64,000 nt of DNA, from NCBI RefSeq assembly GCF_003971195.1, contig NZ_CP034593.1, positions 1,674,001 to 1,738,000 on the forward strand, in the 5' to 3' direction. The notes under the pieces are model-generated. The model saw nothing but the letters and a program-made list of their open reading frames with translations, was not told the DNA's origin and ran no database searches. Below are positions 34,624-43,868 of this stretch, piece by piece. The first letter of the stretch is position 1. Each line of letters opens with the position of its first letter. The DNA is from Flaviflexus ciconiae. Its GTDB lineage: Bacteria > Actinomycetota > Actinomycetes > Actinomycetales > Actinomycetaceae. The position numbers and the translations under genes were made by a program.

Positions 34624-34901
34624 GAATATCCCCGGTCATGACGTTGACTTGTAGGAAGGATCAACAGTCGGCGTGCACTAAGTGGATAAATTGGCTAACA
34701 ACGTACCTGCCGACTTCGAAGGTCCCTCATTAGTTGCGTCCCAGTCTGAAAAAATGGGGTCGCGCTTACCTCGACCTGAAGATCCACTACGCCAAAGCGT
34801 GAATGCGGCTTCGGATTCGAGATACACCAAGGATTATCTTGCCGATTCGCAACTCATCGGGCTCGTTTCTTATTGGGTTAACTTCCGTAGCAACTTATGA
34901 T

Positions 34902-34931
34902 TCTGGGGCTCCCCTTTCGGAGAGCCCCAGA
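34902..34931. terminator. Terminator of the 45.8-35.0 kb minus-strand operon
   Basis: TCTGGGGCTC (34902-34911) and GAGCCCCAGA (34922-34931) with a 10-base loop. It begins 18 bases after the stop of the GpsA-like gene, on the minus strand, and closes a run of nine genes. Confidence 0.8.
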
Positions 34932-34949
34932 GTCGTTAGTCGCGATGTA

Positions 34950-36014
34950 CTAGGTCAGGTCCTGGAAGAACTTGTCCCACGGAATGTCGAGGGGAGCGTC
35001 TTCGGCAACGACTGAGTAAAGGAACCGGCACAGCGGGTACTCTTCGGGCTTGATGACGCCGCGTTCGGTGAGCGGGCCAAGTGCCTTACCGACGACCTTG
35101 ATAGCTGCGACGCCTTCGAGCGTCACGCCCTTCATGTGCTGGTCGCGGACTTCGGAGAAGGGAATGCCCTGTCCGACGAGCGTGCCGGCCTTGACATTGC
35201 GTCCACCCATGGAGGTCACGAACATGTCGCCGACGCCGCCCAGACCGTCTGCGGTGTCCGGGTTGCCACCCATGAGCTTGACGAAGGAGCGGAGCTCCCG
35301 CTGGCCCTGCGCGAAGATCGCGGCACCGAAGTTGTACATGACGTACTTGTCATTTTCCTTGCCCTGCTTGCGAAGAAGGCCCTCGGCAAAGCCGGCTGCG
35401 AAGGCGTAGATGTTCTTCGTGGCAGCACCGGTCTCGTGACCAATGAAGTCGGTCGAGGTCCACACATGGTAGTAGTCGGTGCGGAACAGGTCGGCCAGGT
35501 ACTCGAGGTCGTCCTTGTCGTGACCGCAGAAGACCACGGCGGTGTCGTGGTGGACGGCAAGCTCGCCAGCGATCGACGGGCCGGTAATGGCATTCCAGGA
35601 GATCTGTTCAGCCAGCTCGGGATCTAGGTATTCCTTGATCTTGTCCGGGAGGAGCTGCAGGTCGCCAGTCCCCTCATCGGCCCTCATGCCCTTCGTGATG
35701 CAGAGGAACTTCTGTCCCGGCTGAAGGAGGTCAGCCAGCTGTTCACCGATCCACTCAACCCCGAAGGAGTTGACGCCCGACATGACGACATCGGCACCCT
35801 CGAAGGCTTCCTTCGCCTGCTCGAGCTGGTAGGCGGTCACGCCGTCATTGACCTTGAGGCCAAGGTCGGGGTGAACACCGGTGGTCTGGATCGACTCGAC
35901 GATCTCCCGGTCAAGGAACGTTCCGACGAGGCGTACCTCGTGGCCGTTCTCCGACGCCGGGAACGACAGTGCCGTCCCCATGATTCCGGATCCGAGGATA
36001 ACGATTGTTGCCAT
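34950..36014 (-). CDS. GpsA-like NAD(P)-dependent alditol-phosphate dehydrogenase 2
   Basis: 354 residues. Rossmann start VILGSGIMGTALSFPASENG, CITKGMRADEG loop, GPSIAGELA (closer to the classical GPSFAxE than copy 1), catalytic lysine in ATKNIYAFAAG, and GLGGVGDMFVTSMGGRN. Ten bases separate it from the FGGY kinase 36024-37535 upstream, the same order as in the 25.7/27.3 kb pair. It could be the cell's own glycerol-3-phosphate dehydrogenase, but repeated pairing with an FGGY kinase and a substrate loop unlike true GpsA argue for an alditol phosphate. Confidence 0.75.
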   Translation of the reverse strand: MATIVILGSGIMGTALSFPASENGHEVRLVGTFLDREIVESIQTTGVHPDLGLKVNDGVTAYQLEQAKEAFEGADVVMSGVNSFGVEWIGEQLADLLQPGQKFLCITKGMRADEGTGDLQLLPDKIKEYLDPELAEQISWNAITGPSIAGELAVHHDTAVVFCGHDKDDLEYLADLFRTDYYHVWTSTDFIGHETGAATKNIYAFAAGFAEGLLRKQGKENDKYVMYNFGAAIFAQGQRELRSFVKLMGGNPDTADGLGGVGDMFVTSMGGRNVKAGTLVGQGIPFSEVRDQHMKGVTLEGVAAIKVVGKALGPLTERGVIKPEEYPLCRFLYSVVAEDAPLDIPWDKFFQDLT

Positions 36015-36023
36015 TGCTTATTC

Positions 36024-37535
36024 CTACTTCCGTTTCGTAACAGAGTTGATTCGAGTAAAGATATCGGCGAGTGCCGGGTAAATATCCTGCTGGATTGCGG
36101 CCCATTCGCCGTAAATCTCGTGCGCCTCGGGATCCGGGTCGGTGCGGTCAACGAAGCTAGCCATACCCTCGGAGGCCGACTGCACATCGGGGTACGCACC
36201 GATCGCTGCCATCGCCATCATTGCCGCGCCCTGGGCGCTGACTTCGTCAACGCCGGAGACAACGAGGGGGAGGCCGGTCGCGTCGGCGAAAATTCTGCGG
36301 TAGAGGGGATTGCGGGAACCGCCGCCCGTGCACCGCAGTTCGCGGAGCTTCCTGCCGGTCGATTCCTGGACGCGTTCCAAGTTGCCTCGTAGTTCGATTG
36401 CCATGCCCTCGATGATCGAGCGGTACATGTGGGCACGAGTGTGGGCGGAACCGAAGCCGAGCACAATGCCCTTTGCAAACGGATCCCAGTGCGGGGACTG
36501 CACGGCATTCCAGTACGGCACGGTCAGCAGGCCGTCGGTACCGGGTTCAAGTGCTTCGGCCGCAGCATCCAGCTCGGGGTCGAGCCCGCCATCGAGCGCG
36601 GGGTCGCCAAGTTCCTTGCGGAACCAGTTCGCGAGAACAGAACCTGAGTTCTGGACGATCTCAAGAACGTACGAGTCGGGGATACCACCAAGGAGAGTGC
36701 GGTAGGCCGGAGAGTACGCGTACTCGAAGGCGTGCACACCGGCGACCACCGAGGTTCCAATATTGACGTAGGCGACGTCCTCATCGATAGCGGAGGTGCC
36801 AAGGCCGGCGGCCTGACCATCCCCGACGCCAGCAACAAGAACAACGTCACCGGGAATACCCCACGAGTCCGTGAGTTCCTTCTTGATGGTGTCGATGATC
36901 GAGGCCGACGGGGCCAGCTCCGCCATCTGCTCCCTCGTGACGCCCGCGATGTCGAGAAGCTCATCCGAGTAGTCGACGTTCGCGATATCAAGAAGGTTGA
37001 GGGTATCGGCGGAGCCTACGGCCGAAACCCAGCGGCCCACCAGGTGGTGGGCGAGGTAGGCGTGGACATCAACAAGCTTGTGAGCCGAGGTGAGAACCTC
37101 GGGCTCGTGCTTTTTCAGCCACGCAATCTTGTAGAGCGCGGGGGTCGTGTCGGCGGGCTTGCCGGACAGTTCGTGGATGTGGTCGGAGCCGTGTTCCTTG
37201 ATCTCGTCACCCGCGCGGGAGTCGAGCCAGAGGATGGCGGGGCGAAGCGCCCCACCATCCTCGTCGACGAGCGCGAAAGATTCGCGCTGGTGAGTAATGC
37301 AGAGAGCCTTGATCCGCTGCCGATCAGCATCGCTGAGCGCCGCGCACGCCTGCGAGATTGCCGTTTCGGTCGACTCCCACCACTGGACGGGGTCGTGCTC
37401 GTACATGTCCATTCCCGGCGTCAGCAGATCAATGTCTGCCTTACCGGTGGAAAGGACCTGGCCTGACTTGTCGACGACAACGGCTTTGGTGGCTGACGTT
37501 GACGAGTCAACGGCTATAACTAACGGATCGGACAT
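36024..37535 (-). CDS. FGGY carbohydrate kinase D (paired with GpsA-like dehydrogenase)
   Basis: 503 residues, ATG at 37535 after GAGGAG. AVDSSTSATKAVVVD, CITHQRESFALVDEDG, GVGDGQAAGLGTSAI with catalytic Asp, VNIGTSVVAGV, and YRSIIEGMAIEL. Clear paralogue of kinase A, by eye about half of the residues identical. It follows araD and precedes GpsA-like copy 2, inside the nine-gene operon 45792-34950. Its substrate is not known. Confidence 0.82.
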   Translation of the reverse strand: MSDPLVIAVDSSTSATKAVVVDKSGQVLSTGKADIDLLTPGMDMYEHDPVQWWESTETAISQACAALSDADRQRIKALCITHQRESFALVDEDGGALRPAILWLDSRAGDEIKEHGSDHIHELSGKPADTTPALYKIAWLKKHEPEVLTSAHKLVDVHAYLAHHLVGRWVSAVGSADTLNLLDIANVDYSDELLDIAGVTREQMAELAPSASIIDTIKKELTDSWGIPGDVVLVAGVGDGQAAGLGTSAIDEDVAYVNIGTSVVAGVHAFEYAYSPAYRTLLGGIPDSYVLEIVQNSGSVLANWFRKELGDPALDGGLDPELDAAAEALEPGTDGLLTVPYWNAVQSPHWDPFAKGIVLGFGSAHTRAHMYRSIIEGMAIELRGNLERVQESTGRKLRELRCTGGGSRNPLYRRIFADATGLPLVVSGVDEVSAQGAAMMAMAAIGAYPDVQSASEGMASFVDRTDPDPEAHEIYGEWAAIQQDIYPALADIFTRINSVTKRK

Positions 37536-37577
37536 GGCTACTCCTCGTACTTCTCTACTGCTGCAGACGCTACTGAC

Positions 37578-38279
37578 CTATTTCTGTCCGTAAACGTTCT
37601 GGTATCGATCGTAGAGGGAGTCGATATGTTCCTGCGCAACAGGAACCGGTTCCCCGAGGGTCCTAGCGGCCGCGACGGTCCGCGCAACTTCCTCTACCAT
37701 GACGGCCGCCTTAACGGCCGCGGTTGCATCCTTACCGATCGTGAACGGGCCGTGGTTAGCCATCAGAACGGCGGGGGAACGCGAGTCCTTAAGCGTCTCA
37801 ACGATTCCCCGCCCAATCGAGTCGTCACCAATGATGGCGAAGGGGCCGACGGGAACTTCCCCGCCGAACTCGTCGCCCATCATGGTCAGGACGCAAGGAA
37901 TGGGCTGATGAACGGCAGCGAATGCCGTTGCGTAGGTGGAGTGGGTATGAACCACTCCACCAACCTCCGGCATGTGTCGATACACGTAGGCGTGGGCCGC
38001 CGTGTCCGAGGAGGGGGAAAGTCGCGCCGGTGTACCGTCCTCGATCTTCTCCCCATCCATCGTGCACACGACCATGACCTCGGCGCTCAGTTCGTCGTAC
38101 CGGACCCCGGAGGGCTTGATGACGAACAGGTCTGCGCCGGGAACGCGTTCAGACACGTTCCCCGCTGTCCACACGACGAGGTTGTTGGCCGGAAGCTCCG
38201 CATGGAGCTTCGCGACCTTCTCCCTCGTTGCAGCTACCGCATCTTGGATATCTTGCGAAAGCTCAGTCAGCTTGATCAT
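37578..38279 (-). CDS. araD: L-ribulose-5-phosphate 4-epimerase
   Basis: 233 residues. AraD converts L-ribulose 5-phosphate to D-xylulose 5-phosphate by a retro-aldol reaction. TAGNVSERV, IKPSGVRYD, SPSSDTAAH, the zinc histidines in HTHSTYATAF, catalytic Asp in MGDEFGG, and C-terminal Tyr in QNVYGQ are all present. ATG overlaps the araB stop (ATGA). With araB and the AraM-like dehydrogenase upstream it forms an arabinose-like set, but no arabinose isomerase gene is present. Confidence 0.92.
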   Translation of the reverse strand: MIKLTELSQDIQDAVAATREKVAKLHAELPANNLVVWTAGNVSERVPGADLFVIKPSGVRYDELSAEVMVVCTMDGEKIEDGTPARLSPSSDTAAHAYVYRHMPEVGGVVHTHSTYATAFAAVHQPIPCVLTMMGDEFGGEVPVGPFAIIGDDSIGRGIVETLKDSRSPAVLMANHGPFTIGKDATAAVKAAVMVEEVARTVAAARTLGEPVPVAQEHIDSLYDRYQNVYGQK

Positions 38280-39946
38280 TTGCTGCTCTCGTAGGCCTTT
38301 GCCTTGATGTCCTTCAGGCGATACATGGGCGAGTTCGGGTTCCGGCCGAACTGGTCATGCAGCTCCTTGTAGATCTCGAACAGAGCATCGTACTTGGCTG
38401 CGCGATCCTCGTTCGGAAGGTAGGCGTCCTTACGAACGTTCGCCATGGCCTCTGCGGCCTGGAAGACGTCCTCGTAAACACCGGCGGCGACTGCGGCGAA
38501 CACGGCGGAGCCGAGTGCACCGGTCTGCTCCGCTTCGGAGACTGAGATCGGGCGACGCGTAATGTCAGCCATGAGCTGCATGTAGAACGAGTTCTTGAGA
38601 AGACCGCCGGCCGCGACGATTTCCTCAACCTGGACGCCGTGCTCCTCGAAGTTCTCGATGATGACACGAGTGCCGAACAGCGTGGCCTCGAGCAGTGCCC
38701 GGTACGTGTCCTCGGGCGTCGTCGTCAGGGTCTGGCCGATGACCAGGCCGGACAGGCGTGCGTCAGCCAGGATCGAACGGTTGCCGTTGTGCCAGTCGAG
38801 CGCGATCAGGCCGTGCTCGCCAACTTCCTGGTCGGCTGCCTTCGCCACGAGGAAGTCGTGGAGCGAAATGCCCTTGCGGGCGGCCTTCTGCGCGTACTCC
38901 GCGGGAACGCAGTTGTCCGTGAACCAAGCGAAGATGTCGCCAACAGCGGTCTGTCCGCCCTCGAAGCCCCAGTAGCCGTCAACGGCGCCGCCATCGACGA
39001 TACCGAAGGTACCGGGAACGTTCTTGTAATCCTCACCGTTAATGACGTAGCAGGAGGACGTTCCGAGGATTGCGGTGAGCTGACCGGGGCGAACAGCGTT
39101 CGCGCCCGCAACGACGACGTGGGCGTCGATGTTGCCGGAGGCAACGGCGGTGCCGGCCTTGAGACCGGTCAGTTCGGCCATTTCCTCGGTCAGTCCGCCA
39201 ACCTTGGCGCCGAGCGGGAGGATTTCCTTGTTCATGCGGGTCTCGAAGACATCCTCGAAGCCCGGTGCAACGGACTTCAGGTAGTCCTTCGACGGGTATT
39301 CGCCGTCCTGCAGCATGCGCTTATAGCCGGAGTCGCCTGCCGCGTAGCTGAGCGTGCCGGTTAGCTTCCAGGTCACCCAGTCGAGAAGGTTGACGATCTC
39401 GGCCGTCTCTTCGTAGACCTCGGGTGCCTTCTCGAAGACCTCGAGGGCCTTCGGGAGGAGAAGCTCGGAGGAGAGGACTCCGCCGTAGCGCTCGAGCCAC
39501 TCTTCGCCACGCTCTTCGGCGGCGGCGACGAGACGGTCGGCCTGGTCCTGTGCACCGTGGTGCTTCCACAGCTTGATGTAGGCGTGCGGGTTGTTCTTGA
39601 ACTTCTCCTGCTCGCAGAGCACGTTGCCCTCGGCGTCGGTGAAGAACACGGTTGCGGATGTGGCATCAATGCCGATGCCGACGATGTCGGCGGGGTCCAC
39701 ACCAGCATCCTTCACCGCGTTAGGAACGGCAGTTCCAAGAACTTCGATGTAGTCGGCGGGAACCTGGAGAGCAAACTCCGGGGGCAGCTTCTGACCATCA
39801 CCGGCATCAAGCGTCCGGTCCATGACCGCGTGGCGGTACTCGGTTACGGCAGTTCCGAGCTGCTCGCCATTGGATGCTCGGACTACAACGGCACGGCCCG
39901 AAAGCGTTCCGAAGTCAATACCGACGATGTACTTGTCGTTCGACAT
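38276..39946 (-). CDS. araB: Ribulokinase (AraB-type FGGY kinase), copy 2
   Basis: 556 residues, ATG at 39946 after AAGGAG. GIDFGTLSGRAVVVRASNGE, GIGIDATSATVFFTD, catalytic Asp in SGNIDAHVVVAG, and GFEGGQTAVGDIFAW match AraB. Exactly as long as copy 1 (15840-17510) and closely similar. It is located between araD (overlapping) and the AraM-like dehydrogenase. Because araA is missing, its substrate is probably L-ribulose made elsewhere or a pentitol (ribitol or L-arabitol), which AraB is known to phosphorylate. Confidence 0.9.
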   Translation of the reverse strand: MSNDKYIVGIDFGTLSGRAVVVRASNGEQLGTAVTEYRHAVMDRTLDAGDGQKLPPEFALQVPADYIEVLGTAVPNAVKDAGVDPADIVGIGIDATSATVFFTDAEGNVLCEQEKFKNNPHAYIKLWKHHGAQDQADRLVAAAEERGEEWLERYGGVLSSELLLPKALEVFEKAPEVYEETAEIVNLLDWVTWKLTGTLSYAAGDSGYKRMLQDGEYPSKDYLKSVAPGFEDVFETRMNKEILPLGAKVGGLTEEMAELTGLKAGTAVASGNIDAHVVVAGANAVRPGQLTAILGTSSCYVINGEDYKNVPGTFGIVDGGAVDGYWGFEGGQTAVGDIFAWFTDNCVPAEYAQKAARKGISLHDFLVAKAADQEVGEHGLIALDWHNGNRSILADARLSGLVIGQTLTTTPEDTYRALLEATLFGTRVIIENFEEHGVQVEEIVAAGGLLKNSFYMQLMADITRRPISVSEAEQTGALGSAVFAAVAAGVYEDVFQAAEAMANVRKDAYLPNEDRAAKYDALFEIYKELHDQFGRNPNSPMYRLKDIKAKAYESSK

Positions 39947-39979
39947 GTGGTTTTACTCCTTCGTATGGATTCTGTGTGG

Positions 39980-41347
39980 TTACGCCTCGGGATGCTGGTG
40001 CTGGCCCCAGAAACCCTCGGGAGAGAACAGCTTTTCGACAACCTCGTCGAGGATGCCCAGGTCGGTCAGAATATCCAGCACCGTGTAACGGGGGCGGATC
40101 ATCTGAGCCTTGAAGTGGGTCTCGCGGAAACGATCCCAATCAACCTTGATGAGCTCGGGGTGGTGGGGGGCGCCCGCCGCCTTGAGCATGTCCATGGCCT
40201 CCTGCGCGGAGATCAGCTGCTTGGTGCAACGCTCCTTGATGGTCGGCCACTTTTCCTTGAGAAGCTCAATGCGCTCCACGAGGGCATCGCCTTCCATGCG
40301 CTTACCGAGCGAATGCTTGACTGCTTCGTCCTGGATCCGGGGGTCGAGGATCGCGCGAACGTCGGCCTCAACCTGCTCGGCGGACTTCACCTTCGACAGC
40401 GCCTTCTCAACATCGAAATCCTCGACATCCATGGAGAGGAAAACTTCCCACATGGCGCACGATGCGACGGTTCCAACGCCAACCTTGAATCCGTGGCTGA
40501 GCGGCGGCTCCCAGTCGAGGCCGTGCCCCTCCATCTCCCACGTGTGGGAGAACTGGTGGCCGGCACCCGAAGCAGGACGGGACGAAGAGTATGCCTGCAT
40601 GGCAAGACCCGACATGATCTGGCCTTCGCCGAGCTTAGCGATCGCGTCCTCGTCGCCGTTCGCGGTACCTTCCGGGTTGGCAAGGGATTCGCGCAGCGGG
40701 CCCTGGACGAGGCTCCACGTGTAGGGGTCAATGGATTCGATGCCGAGCTCGTCGGAGAGAATCCAGTCCGCGCCGGCGGGGATCTTCTCGATGAGGTCGC
40801 CGTAGCCGGTGGCGGTCAGGCGTGCCGGTGCGTTCACCATCGTGTCAACGTCGGCGATAAGGCCGACGGGGGCCGGGCATGAACGAGTGATCTTAAAACC
40901 GTCCTTGGCGATCGAAGCACCGAACGCCGCAAAGCCATCTACCGAGGCTGCGGTGCAGACGTTGATATAGGGACGTTCCAGTTCGCCGGAGGCGAGCTTA
41001 GCAATGTCGTTAAGCGTGCCCGCACCAAGGGAAACAACAACGGTGTTTTCGTAGGGACGGATGGCCTCGCGGAGAATTTCAACGTTCTCATATCCGCCGT
41101 ACAGGGTGGGGGTACCCGGAAAGATGTACGGTTCGTCAGCAAACTCAACGTTCGCGGCCTTCAGCGATGCAACAACATCGTCGCCGACGGCAGCGTACGT
41201 GTTTTCGTCGGCGACAACGAGGACCTTCGAACCCGGGAACTGCTCGGCAAACATCGGTCCGGTGTCTTTGTTAACGTCCTTGCCAAACGAGATAGCCTTC
41301 GTCTCCTCGGCAGTTTCAAGTGCCTTATTGATAAGTTCGGTCGACAT
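39980..41347 (-). CDS. AraM-like alditol (glycerol-1-)phosphate dehydrogenase
   Basis: 455 residues, about 60 longer than Bacillus AraM. Family features: VVSLGAGTLNDIAKLAS for NAD(P), TAASVDGFAAFGASI, ATGYGDLIEKIPAGADW with a metal-binding Asp, and the metal histidines in SRPASGAGHQFSHTWEM and LSHGFKVGVG. AraM in Bacillus subtilis is a metal-dependent sn-glycerol-1-phosphate dehydrogenase within the arabinose operon. Here it lies directly before araB and araD, which supports oxidation of L-arabitol 5-phosphate or ribitol 5-phosphate to L-ribulose 5-phosphate (inference). Confidence 0.85.
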   Translation of the reverse strand: MSTELINKALETAEETKAISFGKDVNKDTGPMFAEQFPGSKVLVVADENTYAAVGDDVVASLKAANVEFADEPYIFPGTPTLYGGYENVEILREAIRPYENTVVVSLGAGTLNDIAKLASGELERPYINVCTAASVDGFAAFGASIAKDGFKITRSCPAPVGLIADVDTMVNAPARLTATGYGDLIEKIPAGADWILSDELGIESIDPYTWSLVQGPLRESLANPEGTANGDEDAIAKLGEGQIMSGLAMQAYSSSRPASGAGHQFSHTWEMEGHGLDWEPPLSHGFKVGVGTVASCAMWEVFLSMDVEDFDVEKALSKVKSAEQVEADVRAILDPRIQDEAVKHSLGKRMEGDALVERIELLKEKWPTIKERCTKQLISAQEAMDMLKAAGAPHHPELIKVDWDRFRETHFKAQMIRPRYTVLDILTDLGILDEVVEKLFSPEGFWGQHQHPEA

Positions 41348-41438
41348 TATCTATTCCTCTCTAGACCTAACGATCATGAAGGACGATTCGATAGCCTCGA
41401 TGATCGTCCGGTTTCTAAACGACAAGTGGTCACCCAGT

Positions 41439-42230
41439 TTAGCGGGCAACTATGACGTGCGTCTCCCCTCTCAGTTCGGCCAGAGTTTCCTCATCGATGC
41501 CATCATCAGTGATGACGCAGTCAAAATCAGAGATTTCGGCCATTTTGTGGAGAGACGTGCGTTTAAACTTCGGTGCCGCAACAACGAGGACCGAGAATTC
41601 TGCCTGTGACATGGCAAGAGACTTGAACGACCCCACCTCCGCGTACGGGTGGTAGACAGCGAAATTCTGAACCGAAGCGGCTCCGACGACAACGGCGGAC
41701 GGGTTAAGGTTCGTTATCTCTTTGGTAGCTGTCGGGCCGAAAAAAGCGTCAAGCTGAGGATTATAGGTGCCGCCGAGCGAAATGAGTTTGCCCTGAACGG
41801 ATTGCGAGAGGGCCCGCGACACTGCGAGCGAATTCGTGATGTACGTCTTTTGCTGCACATCGGGCAACAGGTCGACTATCGCTAGTGCGGTCGTCGAATC
41901 ATCAAGGAAGATTGTGGAATAGTCGGCCAGGATCTCGGCCGCAACCTTAGCAATTTTGGCCTTGGCCGAGACATCCTGCACGAGACGGAAAGAGATAGGT
42001 GTTTCCGAGGTGGAGTTGGTGACCGCCGCGACCTCGCCACGGGAGCGGCGCACAAGGCGCTTCGACTCCAGCGTGGCGAGATCACGGTAAAGGGTCATAG
42101 GAGACACGTCGAAGAGCTCGATGAGTTCATCAGTTCTGATGGAACCGCGCTCGTAGATCAGCCGAGCAAGTTCATCCTGGCGCTGCTGCTTCGAGACGCT
42201 TACCGTCGCCCCCCGACTGGCCTCCGACAC
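41439..42230 (-). CDS. DeoR family transcriptional regulator 2
   Basis: 263 residues from GTG at 42230 (GGAG six bases before); frames reaching further upstream overlap the kinase gene and are rejected. Helix-turn-helix IRTDELIELFDVSPMTLYRDLATLE, then SRGEVAAVTNSTSETPISFRL shared with DeoR 1. The effector domain shows FLDDSTTALAIVDL and YITNSLA. It lies between FGGY kinase E (10-base gap) and the AraM-like gene in the operon, and is the likely repressor acting at the palindrome 46226-46242. Confidence 0.9.
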   Translation of the reverse strand: MSEASRGATVSVSKQQRQDELARLIYERGSIRTDELIELFDVSPMTLYRDLATLESKRLVRRSRGEVAAVTNSTSETPISFRLVQDVSAKAKIAKVAAEILADYSTIFLDDSTTALAIVDLLPDVQQKTYITNSLAVSRALSQSVQGKLISLGGTYNPQLDAFFGPTATKEITNLNPSAVVVGAASVQNFAVYHPYAEVGSFKSLAMSQAEFSVLVVAAPKFKRTSLHKMAEISDFDCVITDDGIDEETLAELRGETHVIVAR

Positions 42231-42240
42231 GTCTGCTCCG

Positions 42241-43833
42241 TTACGCGTTCTTGCGGAGGCTATCGACGTAGTCGACGGTCGTGTGGACGTGCTCCTGGAC
42301 AAGCGGGTACTGAGCAACGTACTGGTCCGCGAAGAACTTGTACTGCTCGTGCTTGGCCATGTCGGGCTCGATGTGCTCGCGCTCGTGCACCATGTTGTCG
42401 GCAGCGTCCTGCACCGAGTCGTACAGGCCGGCACCGGCGGCTGCGAGAATGCAGGAGCCGAGGGTCACAGCATCGCCGACCTCCGTGAGTGTGATCGGAA
42501 TACCGGTGACGTCGGAGTGCATCTGCATCCAGCTGCGCGACTTCGTGGAGCCACCGCAGGCAACGAACTGCTTGACCTCGAAGCCAGCGTCAGCAAGCTT
42601 GCGCATGTTGGCTTCGACGCCGTAGCAGACGGCTTCCTGGATGGCCTTGTACATGTGCTCACGGCTGTGCGAAAGCGACAGGCCGGTGATGACACCGCGG
42701 GCCTTCGAGTCGGAGTACGGGGTGCGGTTGCCCTGGAAGTACTCGTTGATGAGCAGACCGTCGCAACCGATCGGGATATCGGCGGAACGCTGGTTCATGA
42801 TGTCGTAGGTGTTGAGACCCGTCGACTGCGCGGCCGCCTCGATATCGGGGCAGAAGTTGTCCTTGAACCACTTGAGGACCGAACCGGAGGACACGAGCGA
42901 GGTCTCGACCGTGTACTGACCGGGAACAACACCGTCCGTGTAGCCGCCGAAGAAACCGGGGCCAGAAACGGGTTCCGGAGACTGGCCGGACATGACGTGC
43001 GAGGAGCCCGTCACGAGGGTCATCTTGCCCGGGCGCAGAACGTTGAGGCCGATCTGACCGTGCCAGGCGTCGCCGCCACCCTGCGCAACGGGGGTGCCGG
43101 GGATCAGGCCGAGCTGCTCGGCGGCGCGGTTAGCGAGGCCACCGACGGGAACACCGAGGTCGTTCACGGTCTCCGGAAGCTTCTCGAAAACGTCGCCCGC
43201 GCCGGCCTCCTCGTAGAGGTCGGTCGGCCAGCCACCGTTGTCACGGTCGTAGTACATGCGGTGAGCGGCGGTGTTGATGTTGAGTGTCCACTCGCCGGTC
43301 AGCTGGTAGGTGAGCCAGTCCGGAGCATCAACAATGCGGTAGGCGTTCCTGTAGGTGTCCGGCTCATTCTCGCGCAGCCAGGCAGCCTTGAAGGGGAACC
43401 ATTCGGCGGTGGGAGGAAGGGTGCCGTTGCCGGTGTAGCGACGGGCCGTCGACTTCGTCTCGGCAACGCGTGCGGCCTGCTCGGTTGCACGGACGTCCAT
43501 CCACATGATTGCTGGGCGCAGAGCCTCACCGGTCTTGTCGAGCGCCACGACGGTCATCGTCGTCGCATCGTAGGAAATGCCGGCAATCTGGTGCGGCTGG
43601 AGGCCAGCGCGCTCCATGACGCGGTGCGTCGAGGCGACGAGAGCGCCCCACCAGTCGATCGGGGACTGCTCGGCCCAGCCCGGCGCCGGGTGGGTCGTCT
43701 TGTAGGTCGTCGCAGCAAACGCAACGGGCGACCCGACAAGGTCGAAAATGCCGACACGGCACGACTCGGTGCCGAAGTCGATGCCCATGACGAAGGGTCC
43801 GTCAGGACGAGTATTCGTGTTGTGAGTTGTCAC
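42241..43833 (-). CDS. FGGY carbohydrate kinase E
   Basis: 530 residues. GTG at 43833 is preferred, six bases after AGGTGGAG; an ATG twelve bases earlier overlaps that site. N-terminal MGIDFGTESCRVGIFD resembles the ribulokinase-like branch; PAPGWAEQSPIDWW, GISYDATTMTVVALD, QGGGDAWHGQIGLN (catalytic Asp), TGSSHVMSGQ, and NEYFQGNRTPYSD follow. It is the most diverged of the five unassigned kinases and does not match xylulo-, glycerol- or classical ribulokinase. Third gene of the long operon, right behind the HAD-IIA phosphatase gene. Confidence 0.8.
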   Translation of the reverse strand: MTTHNTNTRPDGPFVMGIDFGTESCRVGIFDLVGSPVAFAATTYKTTHPAPGWAEQSPIDWWGALVASTHRVMERAGLQPHQIAGISYDATTMTVVALDKTGEALRPAIMWMDVRATEQAARVAETKSTARRYTGNGTLPPTAEWFPFKAAWLRENEPDTYRNAYRIVDAPDWLTYQLTGEWTLNINTAAHRMYYDRDNGGWPTDLYEEAGAGDVFEKLPETVNDLGVPVGGLANRAAEQLGLIPGTPVAQGGGDAWHGQIGLNVLRPGKMTLVTGSSHVMSGQSPEPVSGPGFFGGYTDGVVPGQYTVETSLVSSGSVLKWFKDNFCPDIEAAAQSTGLNTYDIMNQRSADIPIGCDGLLINEYFQGNRTPYSDSKARGVITGLSLSHSREHMYKAIQEAVCYGVEANMRKLADAGFEVKQFVACGGSTKSRSWMQMHSDVTGIPITLTEVGDAVTLGSCILAAAGAGLYDSVQDAADNMVHEREHIEPDMAKHEQYKFFADQYVAQYPLVQEHVHTTVDYVDSLRKNA

Positions 43834-43868
43834 AGTTATCTCCACCTAGATTCGTTCGTTAATCTCGT

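Noticed and set aside
15840..39946. Complete L-arabinose operon
   Set aside because: araB (two copies) and araD are present but no arabinose isomerase or arabinose transporter, so a standard arabinose pathway cannot be claimed.
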